DNA from: Actinophytocola sp044466355
GTDB lineage: Bacteria > Actinomycetota > Actinomycetes > Mycobacteriales > Pseudonocardiaceae
Reading direction: 5' to 3'
DNA: 64,000 bases
Assembly (NCBI RefSeq): GCF_044466355.1
Contig: NZ_JBITMQ010000004.1
Coordinates: forward strand, 434,001-498,000
The position numbers and the translations under genes were made by a program. Shown here in pieces: positions 8,021 through 18,517 of the stretch. Numbering within the stretch: the first letter of the stretch is position 1; each line of letters opens with the position of its first letter. Under the pieces are notes generated by a model. That model was not told the DNA's origin and made no database searches. It saw only the letters and a list, made by a program, of their open reading frames with translations.

Positions 8021-8797
8021 GTGCTGCTCGCGATCGACGTCGGCAACACCAACATCGCGCTGGGTCTGTACGCGGGCAAGGAACTCGTCCGCGACTGGCG
8101 CATGCGCACCGACCCGCAGATGACCGCCGACGAGCTGGCGCTGACCATGCGCGGGCTGCTCGGTGACCACGCCGACGAGATCACGGGCGTGTCCGCGCTT
8201 TCGACGGTGCCCGCGGTGTTGCGTGAGCTGCGGGTCATGCTGGGCCGCTACTACCGCGCGGTGCCGAGGGTGATCGTCGAGCCGGGCGTGAAGACCGGGG
8301 TGCCGCTGCTGGTCGACAACCCGAAGGAGGTCGGCGCCGACCGCGTGATCAACACGCTCGCGGCCCACCACCTGCACGAGACGACGTGCGTGGTCGTCGA
8401 CTTCGGCACGTCCACCAACATCGACGTGATCTCCGCGAAGGGCGAGTTCCTCGGCGGCGTGTTCGCGCCGGGCATCGAGATCTCGGTCGACGCGCTCGCG
8501 TCCCGGGCCGCCGCGCTGCGCAAGGTCGAGCTGGTCCGCCCGAAGTCCGTGATCGGCAAGAACACCGTCGAGTGCCTGCAGTCGGGGATCATGTACGGCT
8601 TCACCGCCCAGGTCGACGGCCTGGTGCGCCGCATCGTCGACGAACTGCACCGCACCGCCCACCCGGGGGACGTCACGGTCATGGCGACCGGTGGCCTCGC
8701 GCCGCTCGTGGTGGACGAGTCCGAGACGATCACCGACCACCGCCCCGACCTGACGCTGCTCGGGCTGCGCCTGGTCTTCGAACGCAACACGAGGTGA
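8021..8797 (+). CDS. coaX: Type III pantothenate kinase
   Basis: Phosphorylates pantothenate, the first step to CoA, completing the local panC-panD-coaX pathway. 258 residues of the ASKHA fold. The phosphate-1 motif DVGNTNIALGL is at 5-15, the GADR motif follows VDNPKEV (about 100-112), the phosphate-2 motif DFGTSTNIDVI is near 127-137, and GGVFAPG follows. GTG start four bases after the panD stop. CoaX enzymes need a monovalent cation and resist CoA feedback (family knowledge). Confidence 0.97.
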   Translation: MLLAIDVGNTNIALGLYAGKELVRDWRMRTDPQMTADELALTMRGLLGDHADEITGVSALSTVPAVLRELRVMLGRYYRAVPRVIVEPGVKTGVPLLVDNPKEVGADRVINTLAAHHLHETTCVVVDFGTSTNIDVISAKGEFLGGVFAPGIEISVDALASRAAALRKVELVRPKSVIGKNTVECLQSGIMYGFTAQVDGLVRRIVDELHRTAHPGDVTVMATGGLAPLVVDESETITDHRPDLTLLGLRLVFERNTR

Positions 8798-8799
8798 CC

Positions 8800-9282
8800 G
8801 TGGACATCCGCACCGCCCGCGCCGAGGACGACGCGGCGTTACTGGAGATCGACTTCGCGACGTGGAACCAGGCCGTGTCGCCCGCGCCGGTGCCGACACG
8901 GGAAAACCGCACGTCGTTCTTCGACGACCGCACGGAGCGCGAGAACTACCTGGTCGCCGAGGTGGACGGCAAGGTCAGCGGTTACGTGCTGGTGCACCAG
9001 AACATCCCGCTCGAGTCGCACCGGCACGTGCTGGGCATCAACGGGCTGGCGGTCGACCCGGCCGCGCAGGGCCGCGGGGTCGGCCGGGCGCTGGTCGAGG
9101 CCGCGGTGGCGGAGGCTGGCAGGCGTGGCGCGTCGAAGGTGACGTTGCGTGTGCTCGGTGAGAACCCGGGTGCGCGACGCCTGTACGAGCGGTGCGGGTT
9201 CGTCGTCGAGGGCGTCCTGCGCGGCGAGTTCGAACTGGACGGACAGCTCGTCGACGACGTGCTCATGGCGCGGTATCTCTGA
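8800..9282 (+). CDS. GNAT-family N-acetyltransferase
   Basis: A single-domain GCN5-type acetyltransferase of 160 residues. The acetyl-CoA pyrophosphate loop is clear in GLAVDPAAQGRGVGRALVEA (Q-x-x-G-x-G/A), followed by NPGARRLYERCGFVVEG near the end. The GTG at 8800 is preferred because GAGG sits five bases upstream. An in-frame GTG at 8794 would overlap the coaX stop as GTGA. It is the last gene of the pan/coaX operon. The substrate cannot be told from sequence. Confidence 0.88.
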   Translation: MDIRTARAEDDAALLEIDFATWNQAVSPAPVPTRENRTSFFDDRTERENYLVAEVDGKVSGYVLVHQNIPLESHRHVLGINGLAVDPAAQGRGVGRALVEAAVAEAGRRGASKVTLRVLGENPGARRLYERCGFVVEGVLRGEFELDGQLVDDVLMARYL

Positions 9283-9300
9283 GCGATCTCTGAGCGCCGC

Positions 9301-9471
9301 GGCCTCCGGCCCCCGGAATCCACGCTACCGCCGCGCACCGACCACGACCGGCCGGGCGAGCGCGACCTGTGGACAACGAGGCCACCTGTGGACCACCGCC
9401 CTCGAAAGCCCGCTCGGCGGGCCGTGACCGTCGGTGCCATGCCGTAGCGTGGAAACCGGGGGCCGGAGGCC
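9301..9471. repeat. 171-bp element with 42-bp terminal inverted repeats and DnaA-box-like core
   Basis: The 324-base gap before lysS holds no gene. It contains an inverted pair of 42-base arms, 9301-9342 and 9430-9471. The outer ends read GGCCTCCGGCCCCCGG and its complement, then CCACGCTAC/GTAGCGTGG, and the inner ends read CACCGAC/GTCGGTG. Between the arms lie TGTGGACAA (9368-9376) and TGTGGACCA (9387-9395). The same architecture and length recur at 18081-18250 and 19551-19719. Confidence 0.88.
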
Positions 9472-9606
9472 GGCCCTCTCGCCGCCGCGTGGCGCGTACC
9501 ACCTTCTGCGGGAACCGGCGCGTCAGTTCGGCACGCCGAGCGCGCCCGTTCGTCTGCCATACCACCCGAACTAACGCGCGCGACACACGCCGTACCCTGT
9601 TCTACC

Positions 9607-11109
9607 GTGACCGACGAAACGCAGGAACCGCAGTCCGACGACCTTCCTGAGCAGCTTCGGGTCCGTCGCGAGAAGCGGGCCCGCCTGCTTGCCGACGGCA
9701 TCGATCCATATCCCGTCGAACTGCCCCGCACTCACTCACTCGGGCAGATTCGCGAGAAGTATTCAGACCTCGCGCCGGACACCTCGACCGGAGATGTGGT
9801 CGGCGTCACTGGTCGCGTCATCTTTCTGCGCAATACGGGCAAGCTCTGTTTCGCGACGCTGCAGGAGGGCGACGGCACCGAACTGCAGGCGATGCTCAGC
9901 CTGAACAAGGTCGGCGAAGACGCGCTTTCCGCGTGGAAGGCCACCGCCGACATCGGTGATCACGTTTTCGTGCGTGGCGAGGTAATCACGTCTCGCCGCG
10001 GCGAGCTGTCCGTTCTCGCCGACGAGTGGCGAATCGCGGCCAAGGCGCTGCGGCCCCTGCCGGTCGCGCACAAGGACCTGAACGAGGAAACCCGCATTCG
10101 GCAGCGGTACGTCGATCTGATCCTGCGTCCGCAGGCCCGCGAAACGGTCCGCACCCGCGCCGGTGTGGTCCGCGCTTTGCGGGAGAGTTTCCACCACCGC
10201 GGATTCACCGAGGTCGAGACGCCGATGCTGCAGACGCAGCACGGCGGTGCCACCGCGCGTCCGTTCGTCACACACTCGAACGCGATGAGCATGGACCTCT
10301 ACCTGCGTATCGCGCCGGAGCTGTTCCTGAAGCGCTGCGTGGTCGGCGGTATCGAGAAGGTCTTCGAGATCAACCGCAACTTCCGCAACGAGGGCAGCGA
10401 TTCATCGCATTCCCCCGAGTTCGCGATGCTCGAGTTCTACGCCGCCTACGAGACCTACGACTCGATGGCCGTGCTGACCCGCGAGCTGGTCCAGGAGTCC
10501 GCGCGCGCAGCGCTCGGTACCGAGGTCGTCACGCTGGCGAACGGCGAGGAGTACGACCTGTCCGGCGAGTGGACCAGCCTGTCGATGTACCCGTCGCTGT
10601 CCGAGGCGCTGGGCAGCGAGGTCACCCCGGAAACGCCCGCCGAGCTGCTGCACAAGCACGCCGACGACCTCGGTCTCGAGGTGGATCCGAAGCTCGGCCA
10701 CGGCAAGATGGTCGAGGAGCTGTGGGAGCACCTGGTCGGCGACAAGCTTTACGCCCCGACGTTCGTGCGTGATTTCCCGGTCGAGACGTCGCCTCTCACC
10801 CGGCAGCACCGCAGCATCGAGGGTGTCGCCGAGAAATGGGATCTCTATGTCCGGGGATTCGAGCTCGCCACCGGATACTCCGAGCTCGTCGACCCGGTCG
10901 TGGAACGTGAACGACTCACCGAACAGGCCGGTCTGCGGGCAGGTGGTGACGACGAGGCGATGCGTCTCGACGAGGACTTCCTGCGGGCTCTCGAGTACGG
11001 AATGCCCCCGAGTGGCGGCGTCGGAATGGGTATCGACCGGTTGCTCATGGCGCTCACCGGCCTCGGCATACGCGAGACGATCCTGTTTCCGCTGGTGCGC
11101 CCAGAATGA
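9607..11109 (+). CDS. lysS: Lysyl-tRNA synthetase, class II
   Basis: Charges tRNA-Lys. 500 residues, normal for class II LysRS. The N-terminal OB-fold anticodon-binding domain (about 55-170) includes VTGRVIFLRNTGKLCFATL. The catalytic domain shows motif 1 around ETPMLQTQHGGATARPF, motif 2 in FEINRNFRNEG followed by HSPEFAMLEFY, and motif 3 in GGVGMGIDRLLMALTG near the C terminus. It starts with GTG and little 5' leader, a TACCCT hexamer lying 9-14 bases upstream, so it may be leaderless. The order lysS-lsr2-clpC matches mycobacteria. Confidence 0.98.
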   Translation: MTDETQEPQSDDLPEQLRVRREKRARLLADGIDPYPVELPRTHSLGQIREKYSDLAPDTSTGDVVGVTGRVIFLRNTGKLCFATLQEGDGTELQAMLSLNKVGEDALSAWKATADIGDHVFVRGEVITSRRGELSVLADEWRIAAKALRPLPVAHKDLNEETRIRQRYVDLILRPQARETVRTRAGVVRALRESFHHRGFTEVETPMLQTQHGGATARPFVTHSNAMSMDLYLRIAPELFLKRCVVGGIEKVFEINRNFRNEGSDSSHSPEFAMLEFYAAYETYDSMAVLTRELVQESARAALGTEVVTLANGEEYDLSGEWTSLSMYPSLSEALGSEVTPETPAELLHKHADDLGLEVDPKLGHGKMVEELWEHLVGDKLYAPTFVRDFPVETSPLTRQHRSIEGVAEKWDLYVRGFELATGYSELVDPVVERERLTEQAGLRAGGDDEAMRLDEDFLRALEYGMPPSGGVGMGIDRLLMALTGLGIRETILFPLVRPE

Positions 11110-11129
11110 GCAAGTCGCGGCGCGGGAAC

Positions 11130-11168
11130 CACTAACCTAATCACGGATTTGCGTTAAGCTGGTTAGTG
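11130..11168. promoter_or_regulatory. AT-rich dyad upstream of lsr2
   Basis: CACTAACC (11130-11137) and its exact complement GGTTAGTG (11161-11168) enclose an AT-rich 23-base core in the 126-base lysS-lsr2 gap. A TTGCGT-17-GTATTC promoter-like pair overlaps it. Lsr2 favours AT-rich DNA, so autoregulation is plausible but unproven. Confidence 0.4.
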
Positions 11169-11235
11169 AGAGTATTCGTATATGTGCTCACGCACGTTCG
11201 CTCGGTCCCGCGTCGCAAACCTGAGGAGGGCGCAG

Positions 11236-11583
11236 ATGGCGCAGAAGGTCACGGTTAGCCTGGTCGACGACCTCGATGGTTCTGAGGCGGGGGAGACCGT
11301 CGAGTTCGGTTTGGACGGGGCGTTCTACGAGATCGACCTCTCCGAGGACAATGCCGAGCGGTTGCGGGACGCGCTCTCCGAATTCGTCGAGCACGCGCGC
11401 CGGTCCGGTGGCCGTAAGCGCACGGGCAGGCTGGTCGCCGCCGGCCGCGCGCCGCGCACCGCCTCCGCGGACCGGGAACAGAACCAGGCAATGCGTGAGT
11501 GGGCCCGTAAGCAGGGCATGAACATCTCGGATCGCGGCCGAATCCCGAAGGAAGTAGCTGAGGCGTACAACGCTCAGGCCTGA
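11236..11583 (+). CDS. lsr2: Lsr2 nucleoid-associated xenogeneic silencer
   Basis: An H-NS-like protein of 115 residues that bridges DNA and silences AT-rich acquired genes. The N-terminal oligomerisation domain starts MAQKVTVSLVDDLDGSEA with the FGLDGAFYEIDLS strand (about 1-60). A basic linker follows. The C-terminal DNA-binding domain (about 78-115) contains REWARKQGMNISDRGRIP with the AT-hook-like R-G-R that enters the minor groove. A strong GAGGAGGG ribosome site lies 7 bases upstream. It sits between lysS and clpC as in mycobacteria. Confidence 0.98.
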   Translation: MAQKVTVSLVDDLDGSEAGETVEFGLDGAFYEIDLSEDNAERLRDALSEFVEHARRSGGRKRTGRLVAAGRAPRTASADREQNQAMREWARKQGMNISDRGRIPKEVAEAYNAQA

Positions 11584-11600
11584 GATTCACACAATCGTGC

Positions 11601-11635
11601 GGCGCCGGTTCCTCGATTAGGCGGGAACCGGTGCC
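11601..11635. terminator. Bidirectional hairpin between convergent lsr2 and MFS gene
   Basis: Arms GGCGCCGGTTCC (11601-11612) and GGAACCGGTGCC (11624-11635) form a 12-bp stem with one mismatch and an 11-base loop. The right arm lies inside the last codons of the MFS gene. There is no U-tract, as is common in high-GC actinobacteria. Confidence 0.6.
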
Positions 11636-12840
11636 GTAATCGCTTCGGCCGGTCGCACCGCGACCGCGATCCACACCGCCGTGCCGAGCGTCGCGACACC
11701 GGCCAGCGCCATCGCCACACCGACGGGCACGACCTCGGTCAGCCCGCCGAACACCAGCGGCCCGACACCCTGCAACGTCATCAGCCCGGTGGACAGCAGC
11801 CCGAACGCCTGCCCGGTCGAGTCGTCGGGCAGCGCGTCACGGAACCGTCCCTGCAGCCCGACCCCGAACGCGAACCCCGAGCCGAGCACGACCATCAGCG
11901 CTCCGGCGACCAGCGGGTTCACGTCGAACGCGAACGGGACCAGCGGCAGCCCGAGCAGCGCGACCAGCAGCGGCACGGCCCTTTCCCTGGTCCGCGGCGC
12001 GAACACCCTGGTCACGACGAGGTTGCCGACGAACATCCCGGCGGGGATGCACGCGAGCACCACGCCCGCCGCGCCGTCGGGGAAGCCTTCGAGCGCGGCG
12101 TACGGGATGAGCAGGCTCTCCCCGCCGATCACGAACGCGGGCGGCAGCCAGTTCGCGAACAGCAGTCGCCGCACGGCCGGGTCGACCAGCAGCTCACGTG
12201 CGCCGTGGAAGCTCTGCCTGACCAGCGAGCGCTCGCTCTGCCTGCCGGGTGCCGGCAGGTCCGGCAACGCCAGCCGTGCCCACAGCGCGGCGACCGCGTG
12301 GCAGGTCGCGGTCACGAGCAGCGCGGTCTCGGGCCCCATGAACGCGACCGCCAGCCCGCCGCCTGCCATCCCGATGATCTGCGCGGCCGACGAGACCAGC
12401 TGGAACAGGCCGCGTCCGACGACGAACGCGTCGCCGGACAGGGCGTCGGCGGTCAGCCGCCCGGCGGTCCCGTTGAACACCGGCGCGAGGCACCCGATGC
12501 CGGCGACCAGCAGCAGGCTCGCCCACACGGGCATGCCGCCGAGCGCCAGCAGGGCGGCCGCGACGGCTTCCAGCGAGTAGCCGGTGACGATCAACAGCCG
12601 CGGCCGGATCAGGTCGGGGAGGGCGCCGATGACCAGCCCGCCGACGACCTGGGGGAGGAACGAGGCCCCGAACGTCATCGCGCCGAGCAGCGCCGACCCG
12701 GTGGCCGTGAAGACCAGCACGGACAGGGCGACCGTGCGCAGGGTGTCGGCACCGATCGCGAGGGCCCTGGTGAGGAACACCGTGCGGTAGACGGGCACGG
12801 CCAGGACCTGACGGAAGGTGGCTCTTTCGTTCACGGCCAC
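11617..12840 (-). CDS. MFS efflux-type transporter
   Basis: A 407-residue major facilitator membrane protein with about twelve hydrophobic segments. The N-terminal part TVFLTRALAIGADTLRTVALSV and FGASFLPQVVGGLVIGALPDLIRPR resemble the motif-A region of drug/metabolite exporters of the MFS_3/TIC type. The GTG at 12840 has GGCGGA just upstream; a GTG at 12834 is the alternative. It diverges from an ArsR-like regulator 60 bases away, a common exporter-repressor arrangement. The substrate is unknown. The 3' end converges on lsr2 with a shared hairpin. Confidence 0.85.
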   Translation of the reverse strand: MAVNERATFRQVLAVPVYRTVFLTRALAIGADTLRTVALSVLVFTATGSALLGAMTFGASFLPQVVGGLVIGALPDLIRPRLLIVTGYSLEAVAAALLALGGMPVWASLLLVAGIGCLAPVFNGTAGRLTADALSGDAFVVGRGLFQLVSSAAQIIGMAGGGLAVAFMGPETALLVTATCHAVAALWARLALPDLPAPGRQSERSLVRQSFHGARELLVDPAVRRLLFANWLPPAFVIGGESLLIPYAALEGFPDGAAGVVLACIPAGMFVGNLVVTRVFAPRTRERAVPLLVALLGLPLVPFAFDVNPLVAGALMVVLGSGFAFGVGLQGRFRDALPDDSTGQAFGLLSTGLMTLQGVGPLVFGGLTEVVPVGVAMALAGVATLGTAVWIAVAVRPAEAITAPVPA

Positions 12841-12900
12841 AGGTTCCGCCGGTCGATCGTTCTCCCACCACTCTTTCGTGCAGGGGCGTAAGGTCACAGC

Positions 12901-13881
12901 GTGCTGAGGTTCGTGGTCGGCCGCGACGACCTGCTGAACAGCCGTTTCGCGTTGTCGCCGGTGACCGAGCTGGAGAACGTGCTGCGCAAGCTGTCGGGCC
13001 GCAAACGCACGTCGCTGCCGCCCGCGTGGTCGGCACGCCTGATGCCCGCCTTCCACCGCCTGCGCCGCGAGACGGCACTGGACGCGTTGCTGGCACTCCA
13101 GAGCGAGCGCTATGGCGCCGCGTTCGTGGTGCAACCGCCGACGAGCATGGCGCAGACGATCGAGGACGACCTGGCCGCGCTCAGGGCGACGCCGCTGGCG
13201 CAGGCACGCAAGGAGATCGCCGACTGCCTGGCCCGGCGCCCGGCCACCGACCCGCGCGTGCTCGCGGTGCTCGAGGACGAGAACGTGTCCGCGATCCTGG
13301 CCGACGTGCTGGAGGAGGCGTGGCACGAGCTGATCGCGCCGGACTGGCCCGCGTTGCGTGCCGTGCTGGAACGCGACGTGGTCTACCGCGCGGGACTGCT
13401 CAGCACGGGCGGGTGGCAGGCGGCGTTCGCGGGGTTGCACAAGCGCCTGGCGTGGCGGGACGGCGCGCTGGAGCTGAGCCGGTTCGTGGCGGGCACCTAC
13501 CATCTGGACGGCGCCGGGTTGCTGCTCGTGCCCGCGGTGTTCGTGTGGCCGAACATCGGCGCGTACACGGACCCGCCGTGGCCGACGGCGCTGGTGTACC
13601 CGGCGCGGGGCACGGCCGCGCTGTGGGAGCCGGGGCCCGCGACGCCGCCGGACGCGCTGGCGTCGCTGCTGGGACGGTCACGTGCGCGGCTGCTGGTGGC
13701 GCTGTCGGACCCGGCGAGCACGACACAGCTGGCGACGTCGCTCGGCATGGCGACCGGTGCGGTGGGTGACCACCTGGCGGTGTTGCGCAACGCGGGCCTG
13801 GTCACCAGGGCCCGCTCGGGCCGTGCTGTGCTCTACCGGAGAACCCCGCTGGGCGACGCCCTGGCAGGCGGCACACCCTGA
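12901..13881 (+). CDS. ArsR-like winged-helix regulator with large N-terminal domain (DUF5937-like)
   Basis: 326 residues. The DNA-binding winged helix is C-terminal (about 250-320): LLVALSDPASTTQLATSLGMATGAVGDHLAVLRNAGLV, then a wing with RSGRAVLYRRTPLGDAL. The N-terminal 230 residues begin LRFVVGRDDLLNSRFALSPVTEL, which is typical of the actinobacterial ArsR-type regulators carrying a DUF5937 sensor-like domain. It is divergent from the MFS transporter, which it probably represses (inference from arrangement). GTG start. Confidence 0.85.
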   Translation: MLRFVVGRDDLLNSRFALSPVTELENVLRKLSGRKRTSLPPAWSARLMPAFHRLRRETALDALLALQSERYGAAFVVQPPTSMAQTIEDDLAALRATPLAQARKEIADCLARRPATDPRVLAVLEDENVSAILADVLEEAWHELIAPDWPALRAVLERDVVYRAGLLSTGGWQAAFAGLHKRLAWRDGALELSRFVAGTYHLDGAGLLLVPAVFVWPNIGAYTDPPWPTALVYPARGTAALWEPGPATPPDALASLLGRSRARLLVALSDPASTTQLATSLGMATGAVGDHLAVLRNAGLVTRARSGRAVLYRRTPLGDALAGGTP

Positions 13882-13905
13882 GCGAGCGCACCGCCGCAAA
13901 CCGAC

Positions 13906-14057
13906 TCTGACCTGCGAAAACTCCGCGTCCAGTGCGTAACCTCAACCCCCACCCGTTCCCGGGGGCCACCCGCCATGCCAGTCTACCGGTGCCTACCGAC
14001 AGGCACCCGGATGTCGATCTTGCCTGTGGATAACCGGACGGGTTGTGGACAACCGTC
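13906..14057. repeat. Dispersed intergenic repeat, left-half variant with two DnaA-box-like 9-mers
   Basis: The sister copy of 4391-4545. It shares the TCTGACCTGCGAAAAC start, the CAGTGCGTAACCTCAA block, GGGGGCCACCCGCC and the paired boxes TGTGGATAA (14025-14033) and TGTGGACAA (14044-14052). It fills the gap between two convergent genes, the ArsR-like and FhuF-like genes. No gene is visible in it. Confidence 0.85.
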
Positions 14058-14059
14058 GC

Positions 14060-14893
14060 TCAGTTCTTCGGGCACGCACGGGGGCATGTCTCGCACACGC
14101 CCTGACCGGCCTCCATGAGGTAGTGGAAGCAGCACGCCTCGCGTCGCCGCGTCCATCCCGTCCTGCCCTGGTCGTCGACCACCGGCCGCAGCGTCGACGC
14201 GGACGTCAGCGGCGCGAACCGGTCCGGCAGCAGCAGGTTCGCGTCCAGCACGCCTGCGGTCTCGTCGCCAGCGTACCGGCCGACCAGCCACATCGAGTGA
14301 TCGAGCGCGTCGGTGGCCGCCGCCCACAGCGTGTGCCTGCCGAAGCGCACGGTCCCCGCGAACGCCGACACGAACCGTGCCGCATGGGCGGTGAACCGGC
14401 CCCGCAGCACCGCCGCGAGCGCCTTCTCGGACGGCACGACGGTCGCGTTCGGCGTGCCCGCGGCGGGGTCGTCGGGCAGGCACACGAAGCTCTCGTCAAG
14501 AACCGCGATCGAATCCGGATGGGGTCTCGGTCGAGCCTTGTGGAACGCGAGGTGCTCGGGACGCAGCGACGGCACCCGCCGCTCGTGGTGGAAGAGCAGT
14601 GCCGCGAGGTACCCGGGGACGCCGAGGTACCACGACATCACGTAACCGGCCGTAGTCCGTTCGGGCGCCTCGTTGTAGCGGTCGTGCAGCCAACCTGCGA
14701 GTTCCTGACGCCAGAGCGTGAAACCGTCGGGTGCGGAGAGTAGTTCCGCACAGTTCACCCAGCCGGTTGAATCGTCCGGGAGCCCGACGCGGACCTCGGT
14801 CCTGACCTGGCGGGAAGCGGCCCGTGTGACCGATTCGACAAGTGAGGGCACGCGCACGCCGGTCACAAGCCGTAAGCTTGGACTGGTCCGCAT
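14060..14893 (-). CDS. FhuF-like [2Fe-2S] ferric-siderophore reductase-type protein
   Basis: 277 residues. The C terminus carries the FhuF cysteine signature: RREACCFHYLMEAGQGVCETC has Cys-Cys-x10-Cys-x2-Cys, which binds a 2Fe-2S cluster in FhuF. The rest is an alpha-helical domain of the FhuF/IucA-like type. FhuF proteins reduce ferric siderophores in the cytosol to release iron. The ATG at 14893 has AGGAG seven bases upstream, and an IdeR-type iron box lies 21 bases beyond the start, so low-iron induction is likely. No siderophore genes are adjacent. Confidence 0.85.
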   Translation of the reverse strand: MRTSPSLRLVTGVRVPSLVESVTRAASRQVRTEVRVGLPDDSTGWVNCAELLSAPDGFTLWRQELAGWLHDRYNEAPERTTAGYVMSWYLGVPGYLAALLFHHERRVPSLRPEHLAFHKARPRPHPDSIAVLDESFVCLPDDPAAGTPNATVVPSEKALAAVLRGRFTAHAARFVSAFAGTVRFGRHTLWAAATDALDHSMWLVGRYAGDETAGVLDANLLLPDRFAPLTSASTLRPVVDDQGRTGWTRRREACCFHYLMEAGQGVCETCPRACPKN

Positions 14894-14913
14894 GGGCGTC
14901 TCCTGAGGCCTTA

Positions 14914-14932
14914 TTAGGTGAGGCTGACCTAA
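14914..14932. promoter_or_regulatory. IdeR/DtxR-type iron box
   Basis: TTAGGTGAGGCTGACCTAA matches the 19-bp DtxR/IdeR consensus TTAGGTTAGGCTAACCTAA at 17 positions and is a near-perfect palindrome. It sits just upstream of the FhuF-like gene, where iron-loaded IdeR would block transcription. Confidence 0.85.
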
Positions 14933-14976
14933 CTTTAGCTCACCATAAAGATCATCGCGAGCCCGGCGTCCTGAGT

Positions 14977-14990
14977 GTTCGCGCTCAGCG
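14977..14990 (+). promoter_or_regulatory. ClgR-like operator upstream of clpC
   Basis: GTTCGC-N5-GCG fits the spacing of the ClgR operator known from Streptomyces and mycobacteria, where ClgR activates clp genes. The variable first base after GTTCGC is G rather than the usual pyrimidine, so the match is imperfect. It lies about 190 bases before clpC. Confidence 0.35.
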
Positions 14991-15006
14991 GACATCACCA
15001 GCTGGC

Positions 15007-15033
15007 GGAATCCGCCCCGGTTGTCGCACGTTG
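15007..15033 (+). promoter_or_regulatory. SigR/SigH-type promoter of clpC
   Basis: GGAAT (15007-15011), exactly 18 bases, then GTTG (15030-15033) matches the GGAAT-N18-GTT promoters of thiol-oxidative and heat stress sigma factors SigR/SigH. The predicted transcript would have a 5' leader of about 140 bases before clpC. clp and lon genes belong to such regulons in Streptomyces (family knowledge). Confidence 0.5.
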
Positions 15034-15178
15034 TTCCTTGTGAAGCTCTCGGATAGCCGCAAGTGGTACTGAGAGCGACAGGCTGGACGACTACAGTGGT
15101 CTTCACGGTGCTGAGCCACCGCGAACCGGGTACTTAGCGGTGGAGTAAGGGCCGCCGGCGCAGCAGTCAGGAGTGCAG

Positions 15179-17725
<2,547 letters not shown>

Positions 17726-17737
17726 TCCAAGAACAAC

Positions 17738-17775
17738 GGAAGGCCGCGCCCCCGGTTTCGGGAGCGCGGCCTTCC
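17738..17775 (+). terminator. Intrinsic-type terminator of clpC
   Basis: GGAAGGCCGCGCCCCC and GGGAGCGCGGCCTTCC form a 16-bp stem with one mismatch and a GGTTTC loop, 13 bases after the clpC stop, followed by CGCTTGTTC. This is a very stable hairpin with a weak T-rich tail. Confidence 0.85.
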
Positions 17776-17908
17776 GCTTGTTCAACGTCCCGAAGGCGTC
17801 TTTCTGGGCATCCCGAACCGGGCGTCCGGCGAGGACATCCGGTTGCCACATCCCAACGGTGTTCGGCGTCGGCCGAGGCACGCCGCACACCACGTCAACG
17901 CAGCCGAG

Positions 17909-18003
17909 TTGTCCACAGATCACCGAGTTGTCCACAGCTCTGCCCACAGCACGCAGTCACTGTCGGTGCCCAGGCGTAGGCTGGCAACCGGGGGCCGGAG
18001 GCC
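17909..18003. repeat. Right half of the 170-bp element family
   Basis: The 582-base gap after clpC holds two members of the repeat family and no convincing gene before 18308. This one has two perfect TTGTCCACA boxes (17909-17917 and 17928-17936) followed by the 42-base right arm at 17962-18003, which ends CCGGGGGCCGGAGGCC. No left arm is recognisable upstream, so it looks like a half element. Confidence 0.8.
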
Positions 18004-18080
18004 ACCCCTTCGCGAGGTCGCCGCGCACCCGAAATCCCAGTCAGTGCAAGCAAAAACGCGTCCGAGCGAGCGACGTCGCT

Positions 18081-18250
18081 GGCCTTCGGCCCCCTCGAAC
18101 CACGCTACGGCATGCCACCGACATGTGCGGTCGCGCCGACGCTTCGTAACCGCGGTTGTCCACAGCCGACACGGTTGTCCACAGGCGCCCTGTGGACAAC
18201 CCGGCGGTGTCGGCCCGCCCCGTTACGCTGGATTCCGGGGGCCGGAGGCC
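18081..18250. repeat. 170-bp element with 42-bp terminal inverted repeats and three DnaA-box-like 9-mers
   Basis: The left arm 18081-18122 and right arm 18209-18250 are inverted 42-base copies, the left one with GGCCTTCGGCCCCC in place of GGCCTCCGGCCCCC. Inside are TTGTCCACA at 18156-18164 and 18175-18183 and the inverted TGTGGACAA at 18191-18199. It ends 57 bases before the next gene start. Confidence 0.9.
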
Positions 18251-18307
18251 GCGACACGAACGAGAAACCACCGGCGCGACGCACCCCACCTCGGGCAAGC
18301 TGTGTTC

Positions 18308-18517
18308 ATGGGGCTTGAGGACGACCCGTTCGACTGGCGGGTCACCAAGGACGGACAGGTGCTCGTCTCCCGAGGTGGTCGGGTCGTCACCACCATCCGC
18401 GGCGCCGCCGCGGCCAAGCTCCTGGGCCGCCTCGAACGCGCGTCCGACGACGAGGCCCAGCACCTCCTCGCCCGCGTCACCGGCAACTACAAGCGGGGCA
18501 ACGAACGCCATGGCTAG
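18308..18517 (+). CDS. Small conserved actinobacterial protein
   Basis: 69 residues with no transmembrane segment. FDWRVTKDGQVLVSRGGRVVTTIRG is followed by a helix ending RVTGNYKRGNE. The pattern resembles small uncharacterised actinobacterial proteins with a beta-hairpin plus helix; the function is unknown. The 3' end overlaps the start of the EEP-family gene by 8 bases, suggesting coupled translation. The ATG is chosen because upstream sequence in this frame is repeat DNA. Confidence 0.7.
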   Translation: MGLEDDPFDWRVTKDGQVLVSRGGRVVTTIRGAAAAKLLGRLERASDDEAQHLLARVTGNYKRGNERHG

